A stretch of DNA of 64,000 nt from ZAX-1 sp046533095 (GCA_046533095.1 JAJQRA010000017.1:186001-250000), one strand, 5' to 3'; shown: positions 51,662 to 61,234, counted from the stretch's first letter. Numbers and translations: made by a program. The notes: a model not told the origin generated them from the letters alone.

Positions 51662-52900
51662 ATGAAGAAACCAAAAGTACATTATGCATGGGTTATATCC
51701 TTGGCATGCTGCATCTTGCTTTTTGTCAGTAGTGGACTTGCAATAGGAGGGTTTTCTATATATTTGCCCAATGTGAAGGATGCCAATGATTTTTCTAATA
51801 CACAGGTTTCCGTGATAATTACTGTTCGTTCCTTTCTCGGCTTGGTTTCAAAGTTAGTTGTTCTCTGGTTAATTCAAAAAATTGAGATTCGTTATACGAT
51901 GACTATGGCCTGTATGATGGCTGGGATAGCATATTTACTTTATGCTAACTCATCAACCCTTACAGGCTTTTGCATCGCAAGTGCTTTTGCAGGTATGAGT
52001 TACGGATTTGGTTCTATCACTCCCACCTCCATCGTCCTGCACAGGTGGTTTAAAAAGAAACTAGATATCGCACTTAGTATCTGTGCTACCGGTGCCGGAG
52101 TTGCTGCCTTAATCTGTCCTGCATTCATTACTTTTTTGATTTTAAATTATGATTTGCCAACCGCTTTTTATGGGATTGCATTTTTTTGCTTTTTTGGCGG
52201 TATCATTGCTTTTTTATTGATTAGAAATTATCCTGCTGATAAGGCATTGGAACCTTTTGGCTCAAAATACGCTGAGACGATGAAGTCGGATTCCTTGAGT
52301 GGGAATTTGCCTAACATACCTATTGTGCATTCTATTAGCTCTCGCAGGCTAATATTATTATATGCCGCTCCCCTGTTGCTTGGGGCAATTGCACTAAATT
52401 GTCAGTCGCTGTATATGCTGTATTTCACAGAAAAAGGGTATAGTAATATCATAGTTGCCCTTGCTATTTCTATCAATGGTTTGACCTTGCTTATAGGTAA
52501 GGCAGCTTATGGGTTTGCTGCTAATTATTTAGGTCATGGGAAAACCAGCTGTTTATTTTTGCTGCTTCTTATAGCTGGATTGGTAGTGGGATGCTTTGCT
52601 TCATATTCAAAACAACTGCTATTTTGCTCCGCAGCGCTGACTGGTGCAGGTGTTTCTACAACCTCGGTTGGAATGTCGATTTGGGTGGACGACTTTGTAC
52701 CGGCAGAAAAATATGATTTGGAGACAAAACGATTTCAGGTTTTCTTCGCAATGGGAGGTTTGATATTCTCATTATTACCGGGTATCATGGCTGATTTTTT
52801 CGGAGGTTTTCTCTCTGTTTATATACTGTACATTGGTTTTGCATTTGTTGTATATATTATCGTTTCTCAGACCTATCATACAATAAATATAAGATGTTAA
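51662..52900 (+). CDS. MFS transporter (oxalate/formate antiporter-like)
   Basis: A 412-residue MFS carrier with 12 hydrophobic segments: VHYAWVISLACCILLFVSSGL start, FAGMSYGFGSITPTSIVLHRWFKKK near 125 typical of monocarboxylate/oxalate-formate antiporter relatives. A GAAGGGGGATGTAGG site precedes the ATG. It follows the truncated activator by 41 bp, an arrangement seen where the activator controls carrier and metabolic genes. Substrate unknown. Confidence 0.88.
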   Translation: MKKPKVHYAWVISLACCILLFVSSGLAIGGFSIYLPNVKDANDFSNTQVSVIITVRSFLGLVSKLVVLWLIQKIEIRYTMTMACMMAGIAYLLYANSSTLTGFCIASAFAGMSYGFGSITPTSIVLHRWFKKKLDIALSICATGAGVAALICPAFITFLILNYDLPTAFYGIAFFCFFGGIIAFLLIRNYPADKALEPFGSKYAETMKSDSLSGNLPNIPIVHSISSRRLILLYAAPLLLGAIALNCQSLYMLYFTEKGYSNIIVALAISINGLTLLIGKAAYGFAANYLGHGKTSCLFLLLLIAGLVVGCFASYSKQLLFCSAALTGAGVSTTSVGMSIWVDDFVPAEKYDLETKRFQVFFAMGGLIFSLLPGIMADFFGGFLSVYILYIGFAFVVYIIVSQTYHTINIRC

Positions 52901-53031
52901 ACTGTGAAATTAGCAAGTGGACTTTCTAGGATTGTTTTCAAAAGCTGTTGACAGAACAGCAATCAAAATAAGAATATCCATATAGTTTGTTTCTAACGAA
53001 TTAAGTTTTTGATTGATACTTTGAAAACGAA

Positions 53032-54018
53032 CTACATTGTCGTATTTTTGTTTGTTAACATCGCAGGCACCACATTCTCATGAGGAATGTATGAATCAAG
53101 CGAATTGATAGCTATTTTTGCCATTAGTGGAATATTTTGGTCAATAGACGTGATGGGGTAAATGGCATAGTTGGATACTGGAGAGTTATCGTATCCGATG
53201 ATTTCAACATCGGCAGGCATTTTAAGGCCTCTGCGAATACACTCTCTTTGCAGCATATTGGCAATATCGTCATTGGAGCAGAAAATGCCTAGTTTCTTAT
53301 CTGCATATTTTTCAAGTATCCTATTGGTGATAGATGACATGGCAGTTGAAGCAATTTCGGAATAGGGATCACTTAAACCTTTATTGATAACTGTTTCGTG
53401 AGGCATATTTTTGACGGAGAACTCAAATCCTACAATCCGCTTAAATGAGGGCCAATCTTCATAATAGCCATTGTTTATGTGTATGAATACTTTGCAACCA
53501 TCTTTTATTAATTTTTCGCCAGCAAGTTTGCCACCAGTATAGTTGTCATTATTTATCTGACAGTAGTTGCCGCCAGCACGTTCGACAGAAATAATCGGCA
53601 CATCAAGTTGTTCGATATCCTCAGGACTTAAAATGTGGCTGAGCAAAATGATACCTTTAACTCGATAAGATTTCAATGTATCAATCAGACTTAATTCTTC
53701 TTCTTTTGTATCTTGTGAAGTATAGACAATAAAGCTATAATTTTTCTCTTTACCTTGTTGGATGAGCTGATTCAATAATTCTGTGTAAAAGCCAAGGTGT
53801 AGCGATGGGAAAATAATCCCTACAAGATTTGACTTGCCAGTTGCAAGTGTTCGAGCAACATTATCCTGACTGTAATTGAGTTCTTGAATTGCAGCCAGGA
53901 TTTTATCTTTAGTTTTTGGCGATAAGAGTTGTGGTTTGTTAAAATACCTAGAAACTGTGGTCAATGAAACGCCACTTTTTTCAGCAATATCTTTTATGCC
54001 TGTTTTATCCTTATCCAT
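53032..54018 (-). CDS. LacI-family repressor
   Basis: A 328-residue LacI regulator: N-terminal HTH with hinge (GIKDIAEKSGVSLTTVSRYFN, about 6-27, and NVARTLATGKSNLVGIIFPSL), then a periplasmic-binding-like effector domain. I start at the ATG at 54018 (MDKDKTG) behind AGAGAGG; the upstream extension in the same frame lacks family similarity. It is divergent from the difructose/inulin importer genes and should repress them in the absence of sugar. Operator-like palindromes lie in the shared gap. Confidence 0.93.
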   Translation of the reverse strand: MDKDKTGIKDIAEKSGVSLTTVSRYFNKPQLLSPKTKDKILAAIQELNYSQDNVARTLATGKSNLVGIIFPSLHLGFYTELLNQLIQQGKEKNYSFIVYTSQDTKEEELSLIDTLKSYRVKGIILLSHILSPEDIEQLDVPIISVERAGGNYCQINNDNYTGGKLAGEKLIKDGCKVFIHINNGYYEDWPSFKRIVGFEFSVKNMPHETVINKGLSDPYSEIASTAMSSITNRILEKYADKKLGIFCSNDDIANMLQRECIRRGLKMPADVEIIGYDNSPVSNYAIYPITSIDQNIPLMAKIAINSLDSYIPHENVVPAMLTNKNTTM

Positions 54019-54189
54019 ATTTGTAACCTCTCTGTATTTGATTTCAAACCCTATTAAATATAAGCGTTTCAATGGGGTATGAGCTATTATCTGAACCTTT
54101 CTGAAATTGCGATGTGTGACTTCAGGAACAGTATATTATAATGCTTGTCCTATATCATACAACATAATGAGGCGTTTTTCAAGACGAAA

Positions 54190-54447
54190 TGAAAATGTTT
54201 TCATAATTAATGCTGTTGCATTTTCAATAAGCGATTAATAGCTGCAAAAATAATTGATTTGTTTTGTTAAAAATTGTATTTTTTTTATTGAAAAATGTCA
54301 ATTCATAAAAATTATTGACAGTATTTTATAAATATTTACTAAGTATTTAAGCTATTTTTTTGAAAAATGTTGAAAATAAATAATGAAAACGCTTGATATT
54401 ATTTATTTCACAAGGTAAAATATGTTGTATTACTGATAACGTTTACA
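54190..54447. promoter_or_regulatory. Three LacI/CcpA-type operator palindromes
   Basis: TGAAAATGTTTTCA (54190-54203), TGAAAACGCTTGAT (54384-54397) and TGATAACGTTTACA (54434-54447) fit the LacI-family/cre pattern. The second overlaps the -35 box and the third lies just after the start point, so they can block the importer promoter. Which are bound by this LacI and which by CcpA is not visible. The 627-bp gap is otherwise AT-rich without a gene. Confidence 0.65.
54393..54421 (+). promoter_or_regulatory. Promoter of the difructose/inulin operon
   Basis: TTGATA (54393-54398), 17-bp spacer, TAAAAT (54416-54421), giving a leader of about 215 nt before the binding protein gene. Confidence 0.75.
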
Positions 54448-54571
54448 AAAATTGATGAAAGGGGGGGGAGGAGGTCGTTGTACTAAAAATAGCAATCAGA
54501 AAGGAGAAAATATTTAGCGTGTAGGAATTCGAAAATGTAAATGATGACAATTCATGACTGTAACAAGTTAA

Positions 54572-54604
54572 ATGCTAAAGGGCGAGAATAACTAGCCTTT
54601 AGCA
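54572..54604 (+). promoter_or_regulatory. Leader hairpin before the binding protein gene
   Basis: TGCTAAAGG and CCTTTAGCA pair around 15 nt, about 40 bp before the ATG. No T-run, so stability or attenuation rather than plain termination. The leader also has a G-run with GGAGGAGG near 54461-54474 not followed by an obvious gene. Confidence 0.5.
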
Positions 54605-54645
54605 ATTATCTAAACAAAAATACAAAAAGAAATGGAGTAAAAGGA

Positions 54646-55950
54646 ATGAAAAAAATGAATCTAAAAAAAATAGGTGTCGTTGCTATGGTAGCGATAACAC
54701 TTGTAAGTGCGTTGGCCCTTGTAGGGTGTGGAAAAAATTCAGACGGTGAAAAATCTGATAAAGATAAAAAAATCACTATTCTTGTTGAGAGTGGTAGTCC
54801 TGCCGAAACTGTCGCCAACAGCACAGCTGCTGAATTTAAAGAAAAAACAGGCTATGAAGTGATTGTCGATGCTGTGCCATATACAGGTCTGTATGATAAG
54901 GTATCAACTGAAGTTAAGGCAAAAGCAGCAACTCATGATGTGGTCAGCTTAGATGTTCTGTGGTTGTCTGCCTTTGAAAACGCATTATTACCACTTAACG
55001 ATACAGTTGACGATAGCATTACATCAGACTTCCTGCCTACTCTCGAAGCTGGTGGTACGTTAAATAATAATTTGCTAGGACTGCCAATGTGGATTAATAG
55101 CAAGGTGCTTATTTACAGAAAAGACCTTTTTGCAGATGAAACCAACAAAGAGGAATTCAAGAAAAAATATGGTCATGATTTGAAAGTTCCTACAACATGG
55201 GAGGAATATAGAGAAAGTGCAGAATTCTTTACTAAAGATGACATGTATGGGACAGCAGTATTTGGCATGGCTTCTGGCGATACGGTGTGTAGTTTCCTTG
55301 ATCATGCTTCACAAGCAGGCGCAATGCCTCTGGTACTTGGCGATGATAATGAAGTATTAGTTGATGAAGATCCATATGTTGAAGCTTTACAATATCTTGT
55401 TGACCTATACAAATCTGGAAATGTGCCAGAGGAAACATTATCAGTTGCAGCTACAGAAGCGCAAGAGCTGTTTAACAACAAAAAACTGGCCATGCAACTT
55501 AACTGGAGTCATCAATATCCTGCCGCTTATGCGCTAGATAACGAGAATGTTGGCGTTGCACCTATGATTGCAGGACCTTCTGGTGTTGCTGCGACAACAG
55601 GTCCATGGTATCAAAGTGTCATGAAAAACTCAGCAAATCAAGATGTTGCAGTAGAATACATTAAATTTATGTATGACAATAACGAAAAATATATGACCGA
55701 GGGATCACTTAAAATTGCAGGACGAACTTCTGTATATGAAAAGTATGGAGCTGAAGCAGGTAATGAACATTTAACTGCTGTATTAGAAACGCTTGACAAT
55801 AAGTACTCACAAAATAGACCTGCTACGCCTCATTGGACTGAGATTGAAGAAGTACTTGCTGGTGCTGTTCAGGCTGCTTTATCAGGAAAATCTACTCCTG
55901 AAGATGCCCTCAAAGATGCGAAAGCTGAGATTGAGGCAATTGTAGAATAG
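54646..55950 (+). CDS. Sugar ABC transporter substrate-binding lipoprotein
   Basis: A 434-residue family-1 solute-binding protein: signal peptide with lipobox LALVGC at about Cys28, binding fold from KITILVESGSPAETVANS. It is the first gene of a LacI-controlled operon with two permeases and a GH91 enzyme, so difructose anhydrides or short fructans are the likely ligands. No ATPase gene is present; a shared MsmX-type ATPase is expected. Confidence 0.92.
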   Translation: MKKMNLKKIGVVAMVAITLVSALALVGCGKNSDGEKSDKDKKITILVESGSPAETVANSTAAEFKEKTGYEVIVDAVPYTGLYDKVSTEVKAKAATHDVVSLDVLWLSAFENALLPLNDTVDDSITSDFLPTLEAGGTLNNNLLGLPMWINSKVLIYRKDLFADETNKEEFKKKYGHDLKVPTTWEEYRESAEFFTKDDMYGTAVFGMASGDTVCSFLDHASQAGAMPLVLGDDNEVLVDEDPYVEALQYLVDLYKSGNVPEETLSVAATEAQELFNNKKLAMQLNWSHQYPAAYALDNENVGVAPMIAGPSGVAATTGPWYQSVMKNSANQDVAVEYIKFMYDNNEKYMTEGSLKIAGRTSVYEKYGAEAGNEHLTAVLETLDNKYSQNRPATPHWTEIEEVLAGAVQAALSGKSTPEDALKDAKAEIEAIVE

Positions 55951-56000
55951 CTTTTAGGCAATTGTTAAATTGAGTTTCATTTTTTGTGGATAACTAACCG

Positions 56001-56027
56001 CTCTAGCCATTTAACAAATGGCTAGAG
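56001..56027 (+). terminator. Intercistronic hairpin between binding protein and permease genes
   Basis: CTCTAGCCATTT (56001-56012) pairs perfectly with AAATGGCTAGAG (56016-56027) around 3 nt; no T-run. Such stems often protect the binding-protein mRNA and reduce readthrough into permeases. Confidence 0.75.
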
Positions 56028-56053
56028 AATAGCTTTGATCAGGAGGAAGCATC

Positions 56054-56941
56054 ATGCAGCTAATATCTAAAAAAACAGTCATTGTATTCTTTTTGCCAGG
56101 CGCATTATTTATGGGCGTGTTTATGATTTATCCGATTTTCAAAATGGGACTAGACAGCTTATATAACTTTGATGCAAATGGCATTAGGGACTTTGTCGGA
56201 TTTGATAATTATGTCAAAGCGTTTACTAATGAAAGTTTTCTGCAACCGCTAAAAAACACATTGATTTATATCTTTATAGCAGTGGTAGTAGAGCTGATTC
56301 TAGGGACAATCCTTGCCCTTGTCTTCGAGTCTAATTTTAAAGGAAACAAAACAATTCGTTCGCTTATATTAACGCCATTGATGATTGCTCCGCTCGTGGC
56401 TGGTCTCATTTGGAAACTGATGCTTAGTTCTAATTTTGGAATAATTAACCAATTGTTGGTGAATGTCGGTATTTTGAAAAATACCAGTCAAATACTTTGG
56501 CTTGCCGATGAAAAATGGGCATTGATCTCCTGTACGCTAGCAGACATTTGGTTGACGACACCATTTATGATGCTGATGATCCTAGCAGGATTACAAGGAG
56601 TTGATGGAGGTATTCTTGAAGCAGCAACTGTTGATGGTGTAAACTGGTGGCAAAAGATATTTAGCATAAAGCTGCCAAATATCAAACCAGTTTTACTAAC
56701 AGCTTTGTCTATCAGAATCATTGATGCGGCAAGAACTTTCGATATTGTTTGGGCGATGACACAAGGTGGTCCAAACAAATCTTCAGAGCTTATCAGTGTC
56801 GTCATTTATAAGACTTTGACTAGGTACAATAAAGTGGGATATGCTAGTGCAATGGCGCTCATACTCATAGTGGCACTTGTCACATTTACACTTGTAGCGA
56901 TGCAAGGTTTATGGAATCCTAAAAAGAAACAGTCAGTCTAG
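56054..56941 (+). CDS. Sugar ABC transporter permease (UgpA type)
   Basis: A 295-residue permease with six hydrophobic segments; the EAA loop reads EAATVDGVNWWQKIFSIKLP near 190-210 and MTQGGPNKSSELISVVIYK follows. It starts behind AGGAGGAAGC. It forms the channel with the next gene product and relies on an ATPase encoded elsewhere. Confidence 0.93.
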   Translation: MQLISKKTVIVFFLPGALFMGVFMIYPIFKMGLDSLYNFDANGIRDFVGFDNYVKAFTNESFLQPLKNTLIYIFIAVVVELILGTILALVFESNFKGNKTIRSLILTPLMIAPLVAGLIWKLMLSSNFGIINQLLVNVGILKNTSQILWLADEKWALISCTLADIWLTTPFMMLMILAGLQGVDGGILEAATVDGVNWWQKIFSIKLPNIKPVLLTALSIRIIDAARTFDIVWAMTQGGPNKSSELISVVIYKTLTRYNKVGYASAMALILIVALVTFTLVAMQGLWNPKKKQSV

Positions 56942-56951
56942 AAAGGACTAA

Positions 56952-57785
56952 GTGATGGAGAGAAAAAATAATTTTCATGTTAAAATCATGGTAGTGCTAT
57001 CGTTAGTCTGTGCAGTTTTCTGGCTATTCCCCTACCTTTATCTAATCAGCTCGTCATTCAAGCCTGGTGCAGAAGTTGTCTCAATACCAGCCAAGTTTTT
57101 ACCTAAGGTACTCTCGGTAGAAAACTTCATGAGTTTGTTTGAACGTATGCCGGTATTGCACTATATTTCCAATAGTTTTTTAGTGGCAATATGTAGCACA
57201 CTTATCGCAATTATTTTAGGTGCTTTGTCTGCTTATGCAATCCAACGTTCGGGTGCTAAAATAGCGACTCTTCTAATCATCATTGTATTATGCCTTAAAA
57301 TGATACCTACATCAAGTATTGCGGTTCCGATTTACGAGCTTATTACAAATCTAGGATTATATGATACAAAATTGGCGCTTGTTATTGTATATGCAGCAAT
57401 CAATATGCCTTTCGTCATGTGGGTAATGCTTGGATTTTATGAGGGCATTCCAATGACATTAGACGAGGCGGCTTTTATGGATGGCGCTTCTAGTATAAAA
57501 ACCTTTATCTATATCATTTTGCCGATTTCTACGCCAGGTCTTGCAACAGCATTTGTCTTTACGCTGTTCCTATCTTGGAATGAATTTTTATTATCATTGC
57601 TATTGACCAGTACAAGTGCAAAGACATTTACCGTGGGCCTATCCGAATTTCTGTCGGCATACAGTATGGACTTAGGTCCAATGTGTGCGGGTGCGCTAAT
57701 CTTTAGCCTTCCAGTTATGGCACTTTCAATTGTAGCGCAAAAATTCATTGTAAAAGGGATCACTGCCGGGGCAGTTAAAGGTTGA
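56952..57785 (+). CDS. Sugar ABC transporter permease (UgpE type)
   Basis: A 277-residue permease with six hydrophobic segments; EAA loop DEAAFMDGASSIKTFIYIILP near 175-195 and the typical end KGITAGAVKG. The start is ATG at 56955 or GTG at 56952, 10 bp after the first permease, behind AAAGGAC. It is the second channel subunit of the difructose/inulin importer. Confidence 0.92.
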   Translation: MMERKNNFHVKIMVVLSLVCAVFWLFPYLYLISSSFKPGAEVVSIPAKFLPKVLSVENFMSLFERMPVLHYISNSFLVAICSTLIAIILGALSAYAIQRSGAKIATLLIIIVLCLKMIPTSSIAVPIYELITNLGLYDTKLALVIVYAAINMPFVMWVMLGFYEGIPMTLDEAAFMDGASSIKTFIYIILPISTPGLATAFVFTLFLSWNEFLLSLLLTSTSAKTFTVGLSEFLSAYSMDLGPMCAGALIFSLPVMALSIVAQKFIVKGITAGAVKG

Positions 57786-57856
57786 AGTTATAAGGTTATA
57801 CAATATAGTGGCTACATCCTTGTATGAGGAACTAAAAAGTTAAGAGGTGTGAATAG

Positions 57857-59197
57857 ATGGCTAGTAAAAATTATTACGATGTAACAGAGTGGCAAGTTGG
57901 TAATCCATATACTGATATTGGAGAGGTCATCAATAGCATTATCGCGGATATTAAAAGTAGACAGACAAACACGGATGTGAATGAGGGTGGGAAGCATGGT
58001 GCAGTTATCTATCTGCCTCCTGGTGATTATCATCTTGCTACTCAAGCCGTGATTGATATCAGCTACTTGAAAATTGTGGGTTCTGGGCATGGTTTTACAT
58101 CTTCAAGTATCCGTTTCAATGAGCCAGAGAGTGGATGGCCAAATTGGCACGAACTATGGCCTGGCGGAAGTCGCATTCTTGTAGATATTTTCTCGAAGGA
58201 TGAAGACGAGAAAGTAGGAGCAGCATTCTATGTCAATCGAAGTGGTGAGCCACGAATAAGTTCCGTAGAATTTGCTGATTTTTGTATTGATGGTTTACAT
58301 TTTGTGGCTGATGGCTCCAAAGAACCAAATCCAGAGAATACCTATATTAACGGTAAAACAGGTATTTATATCGGAAGTGCTCAAGACTCGTTTCGTATCA
58401 CAGGTATGGGAATGGTGTATTTAGAGCATGGTGCTACTATTTATGATGCAGATGCATTAGATATACATGATAATTTCATAGCTGAATGTGGCAACTGTAT
58501 CGAACTACGAGGTTCGGGACAGGCTTCAAAAATCACAGATAACTTGATTGGAGCGGGTTATAAAGGCTATTCAATCTATGCTCAAAATTTTGGCGGTCTT
58601 CTGATTACGGCAAACAATGTTTTTCCACGAGGTGCAAGTAGTGTCTATTTTATAGGTGTAGTACGTTCCACTATTACAAGTAATAGATTTCATTCATTTT
58701 ATCCGGGAATGTTGGTATTCCAAGAAAATTGCTCGGAAAATTTGATTGCTTCAAATCACTTTTTACGTGACCACGAACCTTGGACACCTATGCAGGAACA
58801 TGATAATAGTTTAGATGATTTGTATGGCAATGTACATGTCAGTGGTAACAGCAACTCTATAATTGGCAACCATTTTTCGGAAATCATTGATGCCCAGTAT
58901 ATCAAACCACTTGGTGCAATACCTGTAATCGTTCATGTTGTCTTGGGAAATGAAAATTACATCTCTAATAATCATGTGGTTGCAACAGAGGCTCATGCAA
59001 AAATAAGTGATGCCTGTTTCTCTGCTCAAGTAGGTGCTTTGTTGACCACAGAAGCAAAAGCTTCACTGACTGTGACAACAGTACGTGTAGAAAGAGAGTC
59101 GTTTCAAAATACGGTTCTTGATTCAGGAAGTGATGCTCAGGTTGTTATGGATAAGATTGTCAATGCATTCAGAGCAACTCCGACACCACAAGTATAA
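57857..59197 (+). CDS. GH91 enzyme: difructose-anhydride hydrolase / inulin fructotransferase
   Basis: A 446-residue right-handed beta-helix protein of the GH91 type: YDVTEWQVGNPYTDIGEVIN, GAVIYLPPGDYHLATQAVID, SGHGFTSSSIRFN and GGSRILVD match inulin fructotransferases. There is no signal peptide, so it acts on imported sugar. Extracellular family members make difructose anhydride from inulin; intracellular ones in gut bacteria hydrolyse imported difructose anhydride, the likelier reaction here. The gene follows the importer with GAGGTGTG. Direction of catalysis is inferred. Confidence 0.82.
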   Translation: MASKNYYDVTEWQVGNPYTDIGEVINSIIADIKSRQTNTDVNEGGKHGAVIYLPPGDYHLATQAVIDISYLKIVGSGHGFTSSSIRFNEPESGWPNWHELWPGGSRILVDIFSKDEDEKVGAAFYVNRSGEPRISSVEFADFCIDGLHFVADGSKEPNPENTYINGKTGIYIGSAQDSFRITGMGMVYLEHGATIYDADALDIHDNFIAECGNCIELRGSGQASKITDNLIGAGYKGYSIYAQNFGGLLITANNVFPRGASSVYFIGVVRSTITSNRFHSFYPGMLVFQENCSENLIASNHFLRDHEPWTPMQEHDNSLDDLYGNVHVSGNSNSIIGNHFSEIIDAQYIKPLGAIPVIVHVVLGNENYISNNHVVATEAHAKISDACFSAQVGALLTTEAKASLTVTTVRVERESFQNTVLDSGSDAQVVMDKIVNAFRATPTPQV

Positions 59198-59217
59198 ATA
59201 TTTTATAGGTAGTGATG

Positions 59218-59258
59218 AAATCTGATGGATTGAACTTATTCTGTCAGATTTTATTATT
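59218..59258 (+). terminator. Probable terminator after the GH91 gene
   Basis: AAATCTGA (59218-59225) and TCAGATTT (59244-59251) pair around 18 nt, followed by TATTATT. Confidence 0.55.
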
Positions 59259-59292
59259 AAGTATAACGATAGAGCAAAGAAAGGTTGCAATA

Positions 59293-59367
59293 ATGATAGC
59301 TAGTAATGAACAAAAAAAGTTGAAGGAAGCTATCAATATTTACTGGGAAAGGAGATACATAACATGA
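59293..59367 (+). CDS. 24-residue ORF overlapping the fructokinase remnant
   Basis: A short frame (MIASNEQKKLKEAINIYWER...) behind AAAGGTTGC, ending in an ATGA overlap with the fructokinase start. It may be the surviving end of another deleted gene. Not recognised. Confidence 0.3.
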   Translation: MIASNEQKKLKEAINIYWERRYIT

Positions 59368-59553
59368 AAAAATTCGATGTAGTAACACTCGGCGAATTGC
59401 TGATCGTTTTGCAAATAATGGAAAAGCGCCCAGGGCAATTCATTATTTGAAGCAAATCCGGGTGGGGCTCCCTGCAATGTATTGGCTATGTTAAATAAAT
59501 GGGGGCATAAGACAGCATTTAAAAATTGATGCATCTGTTCTTGTAAAAGCAAG
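59364..59553 (+). pseudogene. Fructokinase (PfkB family) N-terminal remnant
   Basis: The start reads MKKFDVVTLGELLI behind GGAAAGGAG, then frameshifts; in another frame FEANPGGAPCNVLAMLNKWGHKTAF gives the substrate-binding region of PfkB fructokinases. About 250 codons with the GAGD catalytic motif are absent. A fructokinase is expected in this fructan locus, so its loss suggests fructose is phosphorylated by an enzyme elsewhere or the locus is decaying. Confidence 0.82.
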
Positions 59554-59601
59554 GGTAGCTACTGTTTGATAATTAAATACTTCCTTGGCTTTTAAGTCAT
59601 T

Positions 59602-61035
59602 CTAGTCCCGAAAATAATTATGTCTTATCAGATGATCGTCAATTTGGTATGCGGCTTCGTCAAGAATTTGTTGTGCATCACCGCCTTTTGCTATGTTGAC
59701 ATAGGCGGCGGTAAACGTTTTGCTGAAAAATGGATAAGCAGGTGTAATAGGTCTTGTAAATGACGTATCATGCAGTTGTGAGAAAAGAATGTTAGTATTA
59801 TTGGATAATGCGTTAAAATTTTTAAAAACCTCATAGATATCTTTTATAACCGGCATACCGGTATATTTATTTAATTTTAGCTGGTTTTCTATAGAAAAAA
59901 CATATTGTATGAATTCCCAGCAAGCAGCGGGACTCTGTGTTTGTTTTGACATACAAAGGCCCCAGCCTCCGTGCGGAGTTGCCGCCCTGTATTCTCTTGG
60001 AAGAGGTAGGATACCGATATCATTTTGTTCCTCATCGTTTATTACTTCGTAAAATGCATTAGGTAGAGAAAGGCTCATGGCAAAGTTATTTGGAAACTGC
60101 TCATGAATATCCTCCATATGCGTATAACCATAAGTGTGATATAACTTTCCCAGCCAGTCCATGGCAGCAACAGAGGCCGGACTGTTTAAATAACCGGATG
60201 TCTTTGTGCAATTTTCGTTAAAAATCTTACCATTATTCTGCATGATAAATGGAAGGGAAGAGTAGGTAATCCATTCACCCTGTGTATGGGACAGGCCTCT
60301 ACCGGAATCCATCAATAATGGATACTGGATGTCAGTATTTTCTTTAATTATTTTACATACATCTAAGAATTCCAGCCAACTCCAGGAGTTGTGTACATCT
60401 GAAGGGGGGACAATATTCAGTTCTTTAAAAAGCTTTTTGCTATATAAAATGCATAAAGTGGATTCATTATAGCCTAAATGGTATAGTTTACCTTTATAAG
60501 TACCCTGATGAATGATTTGCGGAATAAAGCGGTCTTTAAATTCATCGGTTACAAAGTCATCTAAAGGTTGTAAGGAATTCATATATGCCCAATAAGGAAC
60601 GTCCGGTCCATCTAAAGAGAAAATGTCCGGAGCATTTCCCCCAGCAAATGCTTTAAAAAGCGTATCACGAAGAGGAACAACATTATTATGGATGAATGAA
60701 TGTTTAATCTGATAGGCAGGATTTCTTTGGTTAAAGGATTCAACAATGGAATTCCAGAAATTTTCCTCTTTATGTTCCGTTGAACAAACAAAAAAGGGTA
60801 TAACAGTTTTTGAACTTTGACCGGTGACAAAACTACCTTTTCCCTGTTCTCGTACAATATAACCTTCCTGAGAAAGCATTTTTAGTGCTTGGGTTATGGT
60901 GCTTTTACTGATCGAAAAAGTTTTCATGAGATCATTATCAGAGGGAATCATATCCCCGGGCTGATAAACTCCATTTTGAATATCAGAAAGAATAATATTC
61001 TTGACTTTCAAATATTTTGGTAAGTTTGTATACAT
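59602..61035 (-). CDS. Regulator fusing a GntR winged helix to a solute-binding-protein domain
   Basis: A 477-residue protein. Residues 1-72 are a GntR-type winged HTH (LPKYLKVKNIILSDIQNG, PGDMIPSDNDLMKTFSISKS, ALKMLSQEGYIVREQGKGSFV). From about 80 to the end it is a complete family-1 extracellular solute-binding fold (IVESFNQRNPAYQIK, AGGNAPDIFSLDG, HGGWGLCMSKQTQSPAACWEFIQYV). There is no signal peptide or lipobox, so the binding domain works in the cytoplasm as sugar sensor. Divergent from GH116 and a sugar-binding lipoprotein. Architecture is plain; ligand is inferred. Confidence 0.9.
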   Translation of the reverse strand: MYTNLPKYLKVKNIILSDIQNGVYQPGDMIPSDNDLMKTFSISKSTITQALKMLSQEGYIVREQGKGSFVTGQSSKTVIPFFVCSTEHKEENFWNSIVESFNQRNPAYQIKHSFIHNNVVPLRDTLFKAFAGGNAPDIFSLDGPDVPYWAYMNSLQPLDDFVTDEFKDRFIPQIIHQGTYKGKLYHLGYNESTLCILYSKKLFKELNIVPPSDVHNSWSWLEFLDVCKIIKENTDIQYPLLMDSGRGLSHTQGEWITYSSLPFIMQNNGKIFNENCTKTSGYLNSPASVAAMDWLGKLYHTYGYTHMEDIHEQFPNNFAMSLSLPNAFYEVINDEEQNDIGILPLPREYRAATPHGGWGLCMSKQTQSPAACWEFIQYVFSIENQLKLNKYTGMPVIKDIYEVFKNFNALSNNTNILFSQLHDTSFTRPITPAYPFFSKTFTAAYVNIAKGGDAQQILDEAAYQIDDHLIRHNYFRD

Positions 61036-61137
61036 ATGTTTATACTCCTATATAATACGATAATTGGTTTCAATAAAATTATTGTCTTGCTGGCTGATTA
61101 TAAAGTTAAATTTAATAAAAGAATATGAAAAGAAATA

Positions 61138-61166
61138 TTGACAAGTTTATAAACAGGTGTTATTAT
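61138..61166 (+). promoter_or_regulatory. Promoter of the GH116 operon
   Basis: TTGACA (61138-61143), 17-bp spacer, TATTAT (61161-61166). The start point would be near 61173, giving a leader of about 155 nt. Confidence 0.8.
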
Positions 61167-61178
61167 AATTATACCATA

Positions 61179-61192
61179 GGTTGTTCGAATAA
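61179..61192. promoter_or_regulatory. Operator 1 for the GntR-SBP regulator
   Basis: GGTTGTTCGAATAA, containing the near-palindrome TTGTTCGAATAA, overlapping or just after the start point. It is the exact inverted complement of operator 2. Confidence 0.75.
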
Positions 61193-61234
61193 TCAAGTAA
61201 GCATATCTTGAATAAAATTATGAATAATCTATAC

